64,000 nucleotides of DNA from Streptomyces griseiscabiei. Lineage in GTDB: Bacteria; Actinomycetota; Actinomycetes; Streptomycetales; Streptomycetaceae. Under the pieces are notes generated by a model. The model was not told the DNA's origin. It saw only the letters and a list, made by a program, of their open reading frames with translations, and made no database searches. Location of the stretch: assembly GCF_020010925.1 (NCBI RefSeq), contig NZ_JAGJBZ010000001.1, forward strand, positions 2,232,001 to 2,296,000, given 5' to 3'. The position numbers and the translations under genes are program-made. Shown piece by piece: positions 1 through 8,296 of this stretch (position 1 is its first letter; each line of letters opens with the position of its first letter).

Positions 1-6
1 CATCAA

Positions 7-783
7 GTGGCGCGTGCCGTACTGAACTTCGAGGGACAGGTTCTGGGGCCGGAGCCGGGGCCGACGCACGTGCCGGTGCAAACGCCGAGCCCGGCCCAGG
101 CCCAGGCGCCGGTCGTCCCCGTCCGTGCCGGGCGGCATGTGTTACGGACGGCCTTCGCCCACGGGGACGTGCTCCTCACGCTCCACGTGGCGCCCATCGA
201 GCTGGTCACGGGCGTGGATGTGCTGGTCTCCTCGGAGAACATCTACTTCGAGATGTCGAAGACGTTCCGCCGCACCGTCTCCGGGAGCCTGCGGCGGGCC
301 GGCGCCACGAAGGACGCCGTCGGCCGCATCACGGACGACGTGATAGCGCGGCAACTCGCCGACTGGGTAAGGACGTTCGGGGTGCCGGGCCTGCCCGTGA
401 CGGCGGGCACGGTCGCCGTCACCTCACCGGGCGCCCTGTCGGCGCAGGGGGTGCGGCGCATCCTGCACGCGGCGGTCGCCACGCCCTCGGCCCGGGGCGA
501 CGGATACGAGACGGCGCCCGCGGCCGTCGCGGCGGCCGTGCGGCGCGTCTTCCAGCTGGCGGCGGCGGAACGGCGTACGGGCCGGGTCGCCCTGAAGTCC
601 ATCGCGCTTCCCCTGCTGGGTGCGGGCCGGGGCGGTCTCGACGCGCGGACCAGCGCCGAGACCGTCGTGGAAACGCTGGAGCAGGTGCTCAAGGCCGACC
701 CCGACTGGTCGGTGCATCTGGTGACCCGCAATCCGCTCAGCGCCCGCGCGGTGATCGATGTGGTGACCGACCGGCGCCCCTGA
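7..783 (+). CDS. Macro-domain-like protein
   Basis: The frame encodes 258 aa from a GTG at the window edge, so the true start may lie upstream. The first ~45 residues are a Pro/Ala-rich linker. After that the layout resembles the macro (ADP-ribose-binding) fold: a strand with DVLVSSENIY near residue 70, an Ala/Arg-rich helix, and IALPLLGAGRGGL near residue 200, which matches the glycine-rich loop and last strand of macro domains. Macro domains bind or hydrolyse ADP-ribose and its derivatives; here only the fold-level likeness is visible and catalytic residues cannot be assigned. It runs convergent to the RES toxin gene, with a strong hairpin between them. An NAD/ADP-ribose theme shared with that neighbour is inference. 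Confidence 0.7.
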   Translation: MARAVLNFEGQVLGPEPGPTHVPVQTPSPAQAQAPVVPVRAGRHVLRTAFAHGDVLLTLHVAPIELVTGVDVLVSSENIYFEMSKTFRRTVSGSLRRAGATKDAVGRITDDVIARQLADWVRTFGVPGLPVTAGTVAVTSPGALSAQGVRRILHAAVATPSARGDGYETAPAAVAAAVRRVFQLAAAERRTGRVALKSIALPLLGAGRGGLDARTSAETVVETLEQVLKADPDWSVHLVTRNPLSARAVIDVVTDRRP

Positions 784-808
784 AATTACGGACGGCGGTA
801 AGGCGCTA

Positions 809-842
809 CGACAGGAAAGAGCACGACGACAGGAAAGAGCAC
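809..842. repeat. 16-bp direct repeat, two copies
   Basis: CGACAGGAAAGAGCAC occurs at 809-824 and again at 827-842, 2 nt apart, just after the macro-domain gene. The second copy runs into the left arm of the 839-884 hairpin. Function is unknown. Confidence 0.7.
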
Positions 843-884
843 GGTATTCGAGTTCACTCGCCCCGTGGCACTCGAATACCGTGC
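839..884. terminator. Long perfect hairpin between convergent genes
   Basis: The arms GCACGGTATTCGAGT (839-853) and ACTCGAATACCGTGC (870-884) are exactly complementary over 15 bp, with a 16-nt loop. It lies between the converging macro-domain and RES toxin genes, so a bidirectional terminator is the simplest reading. It has no U-tract, and its stem is richer in A/T than typical local hairpins, so a protein-binding palindrome is also possible. Confidence 0.6.
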
Positions 885-1025
885 TGCATTCCTCCCGCAT
901 CCCCCGTGGCCTTTCACCCGGAATTATGCACGGGCCACGGCGGGTGCCAGAACCCGTTTCACCGATCCCCCGGGGAGAAACCGGAAAACAACCGGTTCCC
1001 GCCCGGACGGCGCCCGGGACGGAGT

Positions 1026-1709
1026 TCAGGAACCGATGCCCGGCGCCGGGTCCACCGCCCCCAGCTCGATGCCGTACTCCGCCAGGGTCGCGGCCAGCCA
1101 GCGCTGCCCGTCCTCGTCGTCGAGGGCCCTCGGCGGCTCGGCGGTCACCGTCAGCAGATCGGTCCGCGCGGCGGCGCCGAACAGCACCAGGGACTCATGG
1201 GGACCGTCCAGGCGCGACTGCCAGACGAAGCCGTCCGCCCACGGGGCCTCCTCCCGCAGCCAGTGCCCCCAGCGGCGGGTGAACGCGTACTCCGTGGGCT
1301 CGGACCCGACGAGCCACCAGTCGCTCTGCCGTACGGCGTTGAGCTGGACGATGCTGCACAGGGAGACCAGTTCGACGTCCCGGGCGAGCCGCACCTGGGA
1401 CAGCACCCTGCCTTCGAGCTCCTTCGACGGCAGGATGCGGGGATTGCCCGCGCTGTCGAACCGCAGGGCGCGGACGAACCGCTCGACGACCGCCGTCTCG
1501 GGCCTGGGGGCCGCGTACAGGTACGCGTAGGAATCGTTCGGGGTGCTGTCGAAGCGACCGCCGCCGAAGTGGTGGTCCTGCGGCTCCGGGTTGAAGCCGT
1601 CCGCCGGGCGGCGCACCGAGTGCACCCGGTACAGCAGGTCACCGGCCTTGCGGACCGTCCTGCGGGGGTTCGCCGTGCCCTTCGCGGGCAGGTTCGCTCC
1701 ACGGGCCAT
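1026..1709 (-). CDS. RES-domain toxin (predicted NAD+-degrading)
   Basis: This 227-aa protein has a RES domain, the family of NAD+-consuming toxins such as mycobacterial MbcT. Features of the family visible here are LYRVH (R28), the glycine-rich GGGRF stretch, the YLYAAPRPETAVVE block (Y65, E76) and a late W-Q-S-R motif with S165, at places where RES enzymes keep catalytic residues. The start is the ATG at 1709, one nucleotide after the stop of the upstream antitoxin gene, which implies translational coupling. An open frame continues further upstream but overlaps the antitoxin, so it was not used. The two genes form a toxin-antitoxin pair by order, spacing and family. The NAD+ target is family knowledge, not shown here. 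Confidence 0.85.
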   Translation of the reverse strand: MARGANLPAKGTANPRRTVRKAGDLLYRVHSVRRPADGFNPEPQDHHFGGGRFDSTPNDSYAYLYAAPRPETAVVERFVRALRFDSAGNPRILPSKELEGRVLSQVRLARDVELVSLCSIVQLNAVRQSDWWLVGSEPTEYAFTRRWGHWLREEAPWADGFVWQSRLDGPHESLVLFGAAARTDLLTVTAEPPRALDDEDGQRWLAATLAEYGIELGAVDPAPGIGS

Positions 1710-1710
1710 G

Positions 1711-2448
1711 TCAGTAGTCCTCCCCCACCACGCGCGCGGCGGCGAGCAGTTGATCGTCCAGCCCCGCGCCGAGCAGCGTCGCCGGCGCGGCGTCCAGCCA
1801 TGGATTGGGCCCCAGCCACCAGTCGGCCACACCCCAGGGGTCGGCCGCCGCGCCGAGCAGCGCGTTGACGGTGAGCACCACCGGACGCGGATGTCCGTCC
1901 GCGTCGAACTGGAAGGCGGGCAGCCGTGCCGGTCCCCCGGCGGCCGGGAGCCTGATCAGGTCGGGCTGGTCCGGCCGGCTCCCGAAGTGCTCCGCCAGCT
2001 CCCCGGCCGTCAGGGCGGGCTCGGCCAGCAGCCGGTCCCGGGCCGAGGCCCAGCGCGTCCCGGCCGTCCCCCCGCCCGTCTCCCCGCCCGTCCCACCAGC
2101 TCCGCCGTCGCCCGCGGAGGTCCGGGCGGCGGGCCGGGCGCCGGTCGGGCGGCCGTGGGTGCCGTCCGGCGTGAAGCGCTCCAGGAGCACCTCGTGCGGC
2201 GGTCGCCGCACGAGGGACGAGGAGGTGTAACGGCGGCCCACCGCCCTGCCCTCGTCACCCGGCAGGGCCACGCGCAGATGGGCGGCGACGGCACGCGTGA
2301 TCCCCCGCAGCCGCTCCTCGCTCCCGCCCTCGGCGACGAGGTCCAGCAGGACGTCGAGCTGTGCCCGGTCCTCCGGGGAGAGCTTTTCCCGGATCGACTG
2401 CGGTTCCGACACGAGCGCGGCGATTAGTTGCTGCTCGTACTCGTCCAT
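1711..2448 (-). CDS. Xre/MbcA/ParS-like antitoxin of the RES toxin
   Basis: This 245-aa protein has a C-terminal segment (NPWLDAAPATLLGAG, then a DDQLLAAAR helix) that resembles the toxin-binding domain of Xre/MbcA/ParS antitoxins. Before it, LTAGELAEHFGS and a PAFQF-type segment resemble the DNA-binding part of the actinobacterial version of these antitoxins. Residues ~95-135 are a Gly/Thr/Ala-rich linker. The start is an ATG behind a strong GAGGAGGGGA Shine-Dalgarno. It is the promoter-proximal gene, with the toxin 1 nt downstream, which is the order expected for an antitoxin. Autoregulation through its own promoter is likely but not demonstrated. Confidence 0.8.
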   Translation of the reverse strand: MDEYEQQLIAALVSEPQSIREKLSPEDRAQLDVLLDLVAEGGSEERLRGITRAVAAHLRVALPGDEGRAVGRRYTSSSLVRRPPHEVLLERFTPDGTHGRPTGARPAARTSAGDGGAGGTGGETGGGTAGTRWASARDRLLAEPALTAGELAEHFGSRPDQPDLIRLPAAGGPARLPAFQFDADGHPRPVVLTVNALLGAAADPWGVADWWLGPNPWLDAAPATLLGAGLDDQLLAAARVVGEDY

Positions 2449-2487
2449 TCGTTCCCCTCCTCGAATCCGGAATCCGGATGCGGAAGT

Positions 2488-2516
2488 ACGCTAGTGAGCT
2501 ACGATCCGATTGGCAA
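2488..2516 (-). promoter_or_regulatory. Promoter of the RES/antitoxin operon
   Basis: Reading the minus strand, TTGCCA (2516-2511) and TAGCGT (2493-2488) are separated by exactly 17 nt. This is a good match to the streptomycete housekeeping consensus TTGACA-N17/18-TAGRRT. It lies about 40 nt upstream of the antitoxin start codon. Confidence 0.55.
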
Positions 2517-2619
2517 TTCGCGAGCCGGGGGCGGGGGTTCATTCCCCCGAGGCGGACAGGGGGCTTTCGTGTACACGGATAATCAGGGTCCGGACGATCA
2601 CTCCGGGGAATCCGGCGGC

Positions 2620-5600
2620 ATGGATCGTTTTACCCGGATCGACACCGCCCTACGACTTCTCGAAGCGGCCGAGGAAGCCATGGAGCGGGACGAGCGGGAG
2701 CGGGTCGTGGAGCTCCTCGACGAACTGGAGCGGACCCTGGCGGGACTGCCCGGCTCCCCGGCCGGCGAGGGCGAACGGCGGCTGCTGCTCGGGATGTCGG
2801 CCGACGCGGCCCAGCTGCGCCACGCGCACGGACAGCGCCCCGAGGACCTCGACGACGCGATCGCCCGCCGGGACGCCGTCCACACCCTGACCGCCGAGGC
2901 GTACACCTCCCCGGGGCCCGAGGAGCCGCCCGAACTCGGTGAACTGATCCTGATCCGCTCCCAACTCGCCCTCGACATCGCCGAGCGCTGGCGCACGAGC
3001 GAGCCGGGGCCGCGCCGGTCCGCCGACGCCGACCGGGTCGCCGAGCTGCTCGGCCCGACCCTCGACGGCCCGGACGCGCAGCATCTGCCGGACCCCGCCC
3101 AGTGCCATCTGGTGCTCGGTCTGGTGCTCTCGAACCGCTGCCGCTGCGCCGAGCACGACACCCCCGAGCGGCTCGCGGACCGCGACGCCGCGATCCGGCA
3201 TCTGCGGACGGCGTACGACGCCGACGACCTCGACCCGGAGCTGCGCCCCGTGGTCGCCTTCGACCTCGCGCTGCTCTCCTACCTCCGACTGGCCGACCGG
3301 TACGACAGGTCGGAGCGCCCGCCCGGCGCCGGGGACGCCGCCTCGGAGTTCGGCGCGCTCCTCGACCTGCTGCGCCCGCTCACGGCCGACCCCGGTCAGG
3401 ACGGCGCCGACGCGGCCGAGCTGGGCGCGGACATGTGCGACGCGCTCACCCAGTACGACAGCGGTCAACGGGCCCAGGCCACCGCGATCGGCTGGTACCG
3501 GGCCGCCCTCGCCCACCCCGGGCTGCCCGCCGAGGCCGCCCATCGCGTCGCGACGAATCTGGGGCTGGCGCTGGCGGAACGCTCCGAACGCAACCGGGAG
3601 GCACAGCACCCCGGTGACCCCGCACCGGCCGTCGACCGCGCCGAGGCGGACGGCCTGTGGGAGGCGGCGCTCACCCGGCTGCCCGCCACGGCCGAGGCCG
3701 GGTCCGAGGAGCACGAGGGCAGGGTGGCGTGTCTGGCGGGCATCGTCGACCTGCTCTGGATCGAGCATACGGACGGGCTGCTGGACGAGGACGGCACCGG
3801 CAGGCTCGCCGCCCGCGCCCGTGAACTCGCCGCTCTCATCGGCCCGGACGACACCGACCGGGCGCTCCTCGTGCTCAAGGCCGCGATCGCCCTGAACCGG
3901 CGGGCGATCGACCGCGGCATGCCCTACATGTACGACATGACCAACAGCGTGCTGATGACCGGCACCGTCGATCCGGACCGGGCACTGGCCCGCACCGGAC
4001 CGCGTATGGTGGCCGATCTCCGGGACGCCATCGACCTGTTGCGCACGGCGAGCGGGCTCTACCACCACGAGGACGAACTTCATCTGGGAGCCCAGTGCAT
4101 CCTGGGCATCGCGCTGCTGCTGGACTTCGCCTGCGCCCTGCCCGAGGTCCGCCACGCCTCGCTCCGGGACGCCCTGCGGATCCTGCGGGTGGTCCTCGAA
4201 GGGCTGCCGGTCGACAGCGACCTGCGGGACGACGACCTCCACGGGGCCTTCCGCACCGCGATGCTGTACCGCGTCTGGTACACCGAGCCGTTCACCGCCG
4301 CCGCGCAGAACCCCGGTGAACCGCTCGTGCCGGATGTCACGGGGTTCCCCTCGGTCGAGGACGATCTGCAACTGCTCACGGGGCTGTTGGACCCCGACAC
4401 CCTCGACCGGGAACCGTATCTGGTCCTCATCTCCGTCATGGTGGGGCTGATCCGGTCACCCGAGGCGATGCCCTCGGCGGCGAACTGCCGTACATGGTCC
4501 GAGAGATTGCGGCGGGCCGTCCCCCGACTGGAGCCGGAGGCCTGGGGGCTGAAGGCGGTCATGCTGGCCATCGCCGGCACCCTGGGGCTCGTCCTCGACA
4601 GGACGGGCGAGGCCACCCTCACCGACCGGGCCACCACGACGGCGACCCTGCGGCAGGCCCGCGCCCTGCTCCCGCCGGGGTCCTCGATGCGCGGGATGAT
4701 CGACGACGCGCTGCGGCACGGCGCCATGACCGACCTCCAGGCACTGCTGCGCACCCTCTTCCCGGGCATGGGGCGGACGACGGCGCCCCCGCCCCCGGGA
4801 CGTCGGGCGGAGCAGCCCGCCCCGTCCGATCCGGCGGACGACGAGGGCGCGCCCACGCCGCCCGCCATCGACCCCTCCGCCACCGTGCTGCTCGGCGACG
4901 GTTCGCCCGATCCGTTCGCGCTCCCGCTGGGCAGGGTCGCCGAGATCCTGGACGGTGACCCGGGGACGGCGGGCCCGGCCGAGGCCGCCGCCCGCTCCCT
5001 CGCCCACTACCGGCGCTGGCTGCGGCAACGGGACGGCCAGGACCTGACCCGGGCCATCGCCCTCGTACGGCAGGCACTGACCGCCCTCGCCGACGGCACG
5101 GCACCGGACGGCGCACCGAGGGCGGGGGCCGCCGACCCGGCCCTCGCCGACCGGTGTGGAGAGTTCCTGGCCCATCTGCTCCTCGACCGGCATGTGCTGC
5201 TCGGGGACCACGCCGACCTCGACGCGGCCGTACACGAGTACGACCTGCTGCTCGACCGCACGCCGGAGCGGCTGACCCGGCCGCCGCTGCCCGCCGTGCT
5301 GGCGGAGGCGGGCGACCCACGGGTGCCGCCGCATCTCTTCCACGCCCCGGAGCGCACCGCGCACGCGCCCTTCCGCGCCGAGCTGTTGGCGGCCGCCGGG
5401 TCGGCGTGGCTGCTGCTCGCGCGCTCCCGTCGGCGCCACTCCTCGGCCCTGGCCGACAACGCCGTACGGGCCTGGGCGGAGGCCAAACGCCTGCTGCCCG
5501 AGGACCATCCCGCGGTCCCGGCCGTCCGGACCGAACTGGCCGCGCAGGCGCTGCGGACGGCCCGCGAGGCGGGTGACACCGAGGCCGTACGGGCGGCGGT

Positions 5601-7665
5601 AGACGCCCTCGTCGAAGCCGCGACGGCCTGCCCGCCCCGCAGCCCCCACCGCCCCGCGCTCCATCTGCGCGCTGCGGCGGCCCTGGCCGAGCCGGGCGCG
5701 GCGGCCGTGTCCGGCGGCGCCGCGGTCCTCGATCGGGGGGTCGCGCTGCTGCGGGACGTCGTGGAGCGGGGGCCGCACGAGTTCCACGGGTCGCGGGCGC
5801 GGTGTCTGTACGGGCTGGGGAGTCTGCTGCTGGCCCGGCATCCGGACACGGGACGGCGGGAGGATCTGGAGGAGGCCCTCGCGGTGCTGCGGGAGGCGCG
5901 GGAGGTGCTGAACGCGAGCGCGGGCGACCCCTTCGCCGTGGCGCTGATCCGGACGCTCGCCCTCGCCCATCGCGCGTTCGGCCCGCACGACGGCGAACAC
6001 CGGCGCGAGTCGCGGGAGGCGGGCCGGTCGGCGCTGACCGCCCACGGTCGTGCCGTCCTCCTCCAGTCGGGCGCCGACCACGGCCTCGAAGCCGCGCGGG
6101 CCATCGCACCCGACATGCTGCGGCTGGTCCGCTGGTGCCTCGCCGACGGACTGCCCGAGGCGGCCTTCGAGGCGCTCGAACTCGGCCGCGGACTCGTACT
6201 GAACGCCGCGACGACGAACGTCACCGTCCCCGATCTGCTCCGGGGCGACGGCCTGACCGCTCTCGCCGAGGAATGGGCCCGGGCCGCCGCCGACGGGCGC
6301 GGGGGCGGCCCGGGCGAGGTGCCGGACGACCTGCGGCGCCGGGTGCTGGACGCGCTGGCGGGCAGCGCCGCCGAGAAGCGCCTCGTCTCTGCGCCCGCGC
6401 CGGGTCTGCTCGGCCGCACCCTGCGCCGGCTGGGCACCGACGCGCTGGCCTACCTCGTCCCCGGCGAGGACGGCGCCCCCGGCCACGCGGTGATCGTCAC
6501 GGCGACCGGGGCGGTCCGCTCGCTGCGGCTGCCGCGGCTGACCTCGGTGTCCGCGGGGCCCGTCGGCGCGTACGACCGGGCGCTCGTGGAGTTCCAGGAG
6601 GCGGGCCGGCTGAAGGCGCCGGAACCGCACCACCCGCTGGTCATGCACGAGTTGCACCGGAAGCGGCTGCTGCTGCGGGAGAAGGAGTGGCGGCAGGCGC
6701 TCCAGCGGCTGTGCGTGTGGGCGGGCGAGGCCGCGATGACGCCGCTGCTGGCCGCCGCCGAGGCCTGGTGGCCGGGCCGTGTCCCCCGGATCGTCCTCGC
6801 TCCCGTGGGCTCCCTCGGCATCGTCCCCTGGCACGCGGCGGGCGGCCCGGGGTCCGCCGCCCCTTCGGCACCCGGGACGGGGTACGCGTGCGAGCGGGCC
6901 GTCATCTCGTACTGTGCCAGCGCCCGTCAGCTCATCGAGGTGGCCGCCCGGCCCGCGGCCGTCCTGGGCCGGGGCGGCGTGGCCGTCGTGGTGGACCCCG
7001 GCGGGTCGCCGACGATGCACCGTGAGGCGGCGCTCGTGACGGCCCTGCATCCGGAGGTCACCGTGATCGGCGGCCTGGGCGGGGCGGGGGACGCCCGTGG
7101 GGCGGGGGCGGTGACGCTGCCGTCCGAACCCGGGTCGCTGGAACCCTTCCTGCCGGGCCGCGGGGCGGCACCGACCGCGCTGCTGCACGTCAACTGCCAT
7201 GCGGACACCGGTCCGACGTCCAACGACTCCGTCCTCAGACTGGACGCCACGCACACGGTGTCGGTGCAGGACCTGCTGACCGGTGCGGCCGGCCGTGATC
7301 CCGGCATGCCCGGCGGTACGGTCCTGCTCGCCAACTGCACCAGCGATCTGACACTCAGCGACCACGACGAGGCGCTGACACTGGCGACGGCCTTCCTGGG
7401 AGTGGGGGCGACGGCGGTCGTCGGTTCCCGCTGGGCGGTCGCCGACGACCCCCGGACCACCCTGCTGGTGCTGCTCGTGCACCATCACATGAAGCGGGGC
7501 ACACCGCCCCGGGACGCCCTGCGCGCCGCCCAGTTGTGGATGCTGGACCCCGGCCGGGTCCTGCCGCCGGAGCTGGCGGAGTTCGAGGCGCTGGTCGGGG
7601 ACGGCACGAGCGGCCCGCTGGACGAGTTGGAGGTCTGGGCCTCCTTCGCCCACCACGGACAGTGA
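2620..7665 (+). CDS. CHAT-domain protease with long helical-repeat region
   Basis: The protein has 1681 aa from the ATG at 2620; an in-frame GTG at 2569 with AGGGGG just upstream is a real alternative. Most of the chain is Ala/Leu/Arg-rich helical repeats of TPR type, with a Pro-rich break near residues 725-750. The last ~350 residues form a CHAT (caspase HetF-associated) domain. HVNCHADTG carries the expected catalytic His (H1527) and VLLANCTSD the catalytic Cys (C1573), followed by AVVGSRWAV, the usual closing block. CHAT proteins are caspase-like cysteine peptidases used in bacterial cell-death and defence complexes, often with TPR regions as sensor or partner platforms. It is divergent from the RES/antitoxin operon and ends 9 nt from the last gene of the convergent AAA+ operon. 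Its substrate and trigger are unknown. Confidence 0.9.
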   Translation: MDRFTRIDTALRLLEAAEEAMERDERERVVELLDELERTLAGLPGSPAGEGERRLLLGMSADAAQLRHAHGQRPEDLDDAIARRDAVHTLTAEAYTSPGPEEPPELGELILIRSQLALDIAERWRTSEPGPRRSADADRVAELLGPTLDGPDAQHLPDPAQCHLVLGLVLSNRCRCAEHDTPERLADRDAAIRHLRTAYDADDLDPELRPVVAFDLALLSYLRLADRYDRSERPPGAGDAASEFGALLDLLRPLTADPGQDGADAAELGADMCDALTQYDSGQRAQATAIGWYRAALAHPGLPAEAAHRVATNLGLALAERSERNREAQHPGDPAPAVDRAEADGLWEAALTRLPATAEAGSEEHEGRVACLAGIVDLLWIEHTDGLLDEDGTGRLAARARELAALIGPDDTDRALLVLKAAIALNRRAIDRGMPYMYDMTNSVLMTGTVDPDRALARTGPRMVADLRDAIDLLRTASGLYHHEDELHLGAQCILGIALLLDFACALPEVRHASLRDALRILRVVLEGLPVDSDLRDDDLHGAFRTAMLYRVWYTEPFTAAAQNPGEPLVPDVTGFPSVEDDLQLLTGLLDPDTLDREPYLVLISVMVGLIRSPEAMPSAANCRTWSERLRRAVPRLEPEAWGLKAVMLAIAGTLGLVLDRTGEATLTDRATTTATLRQARALLPPGSSMRGMIDDALRHGAMTDLQALLRTLFPGMGRTTAPPPPGRRAEQPAPSDPADDEGAPTPPAIDPSATVLLGDGSPDPFALPLGRVAEILDGDPGTAGPAEAAARSLAHYRRWLRQRDGQDLTRAIALVRQALTALADGTAPDGAPRAGAADPALADRCGEFLAHLLLDRHVLLGDHADLDAAVHEYDLLLDRTPERLTRPPLPAVLAEAGDPRVPPHLFHAPERTAHAPFRAELLAAAGSAWLLLARSRRRHSSALADNAVRAWAEAKRLLPEDHPAVPAVRTELAAQALRTAREAGDTEAVRAAVDALVEAATACPPRSPHRPALHLRAAAALAEPGAAAVSGGAAVLDRGVALLRDVVERGPHEFHGSRARCLYGLGSLLLARHPDTGRREDLEEALAVLREAREVLNASAGDPFAVALIRTLALAHRAFGPHDGEHRRESREAGRSALTAHGRAVLLQSGADHGLEAARAIAPDMLRLVRWCLADGLPEAAFEALELGRGLVLNAATTNVTVPDLLRGDGLTALAEEWARAAADGRGGGPGEVPDDLRRRVLDALAGSAAEKRLVSAPAPGLLGRTLRRLGTDALAYLVPGEDGAPGHAVIVTATGAVRSLRLPRLTSVSAGPVGAYDRALVEFQEAGRLKAPEPHHPLVMHELHRKRLLLREKEWRQALQRLCVWAGEAAMTPLLAAAEAWWPGRVPRIVLAPVGSLGIVPWHAAGGPGSAAPSAPGTGYACERAVISYCASARQLIEVAARPAAVLGRGGVAVVVDPGGSPTMHREAALVTALHPEVTVIGGLGGAGDARGAGAVTLPSEPGSLEPFLPGRGAAPTALLHVNCHADTGPTSNDSVLRLDATHTVSVQDLLTGAAGRDPGMPGGTVLLANCTSDLTLSDHDEALTLATAFLGVGATAVVGSRWAVADDPRTTLLVLLVHHHMKRGTPPRDALRAAQLWMLDPGRVLPPELAEFEALVGDGTSGPLDELEVWASFAHHGQ

Positions 7666-7674
7666 GGCCGCGGT

Positions 7675-8262
7675 TCAGGGGGCGAGGTCGTCGACGCCCA
7701 GATCGCGGCGCATCACCTGCCGCATGTCGGCGAGGGACGTCCACGCCGCCCGGAGCTCCGGCTCGAACGCGTCCAGGGCCGGGCCGTCCACCGTCGTTCC
7801 GGCGAGGGCCTTCTTGAGAACGCCGTAGCCGTGGTTGAGCCGGCGGCTGACGGCGCCGGCGGAGACGAGCACAGTCGTCGGCACCACCATCTGGGCCTCG
7901 GCGTGGCACTCCCGGTGGGCGGTGCGGCGCTCCTCCAGCTGCTGCAGACAGGCATCGACGCCGGTGCCGTCCCTGAGCGCGTGCAACAGGCTGACCTGGG
8001 CGGTCTGGTACTGGCGGGCGGCGGTGTTGAGCGCGGTGCAGCAGGCGCGGCGGAGGTCGAGCAGCTGGCCGTGCCGGGCCTCCGACAGTTCGGCCCGGCG
8101 CACCCGCTCGGCGTGCTCGCGTTCCTCGCGCCGCTGCCGGTCCAGCGCGTCGAGTTCGAGTCGCTTGGCACGGTCGGCCCGGCTCTGGGTCAGCAGCGCG
8201 GCGCCCAGCGTGCCGACGACACCGACCGCGGCGACCGCCAGGGCCACCCAGGCGTCCCCCAT
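7675..8262 (-). CDS. Single-pass membrane coiled-coil protein, unknown
   Basis: This 195-aa protein begins with one hydrophobic segment (residues 5-26, AVAAVGVVGTLGAALL), followed by a highly charged Arg/Glu-rich stretch (residues 30-70) predicted to be coiled coil, then mixed helices. I recognise no family. It is the last gene of a six-gene minus-strand operon around an AAA+ ATPase and starts 34 nt after the ATPase gene. A role as membrane anchor or adaptor for that ATPase is conjecture from order and topology. Confidence 0.75.
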   Translation of the reverse strand: MGDAWVALAVAAVGVVGTLGAALLTQSRADRAKRLELDALDRQRREEREHAERVRRAELSEARHGQLLDLRRACCTALNTAARQYQTAQVSLLHALRDGTGVDACLQQLEERRTAHRECHAEAQMVVPTTVLVSAGAVSRRLNHGYGVLKKALAGTTVDGPALDAFEPELRAAWTSLADMRQVMRRDLGVDDLAP

Positions 8263-8296
8263 CGTCCCCCCTGGCTGCTCGGGCTGTTCGGGCTGT

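Noticed and set aside
4456..7656. A 1066-codon minus-strand open frame under the CHAT gene
   Set aside because: The product is Arg/Gly/Gln-rich with no domain, while the plus strand encodes a clear CHAT protein. It is a shadow of codon bias.
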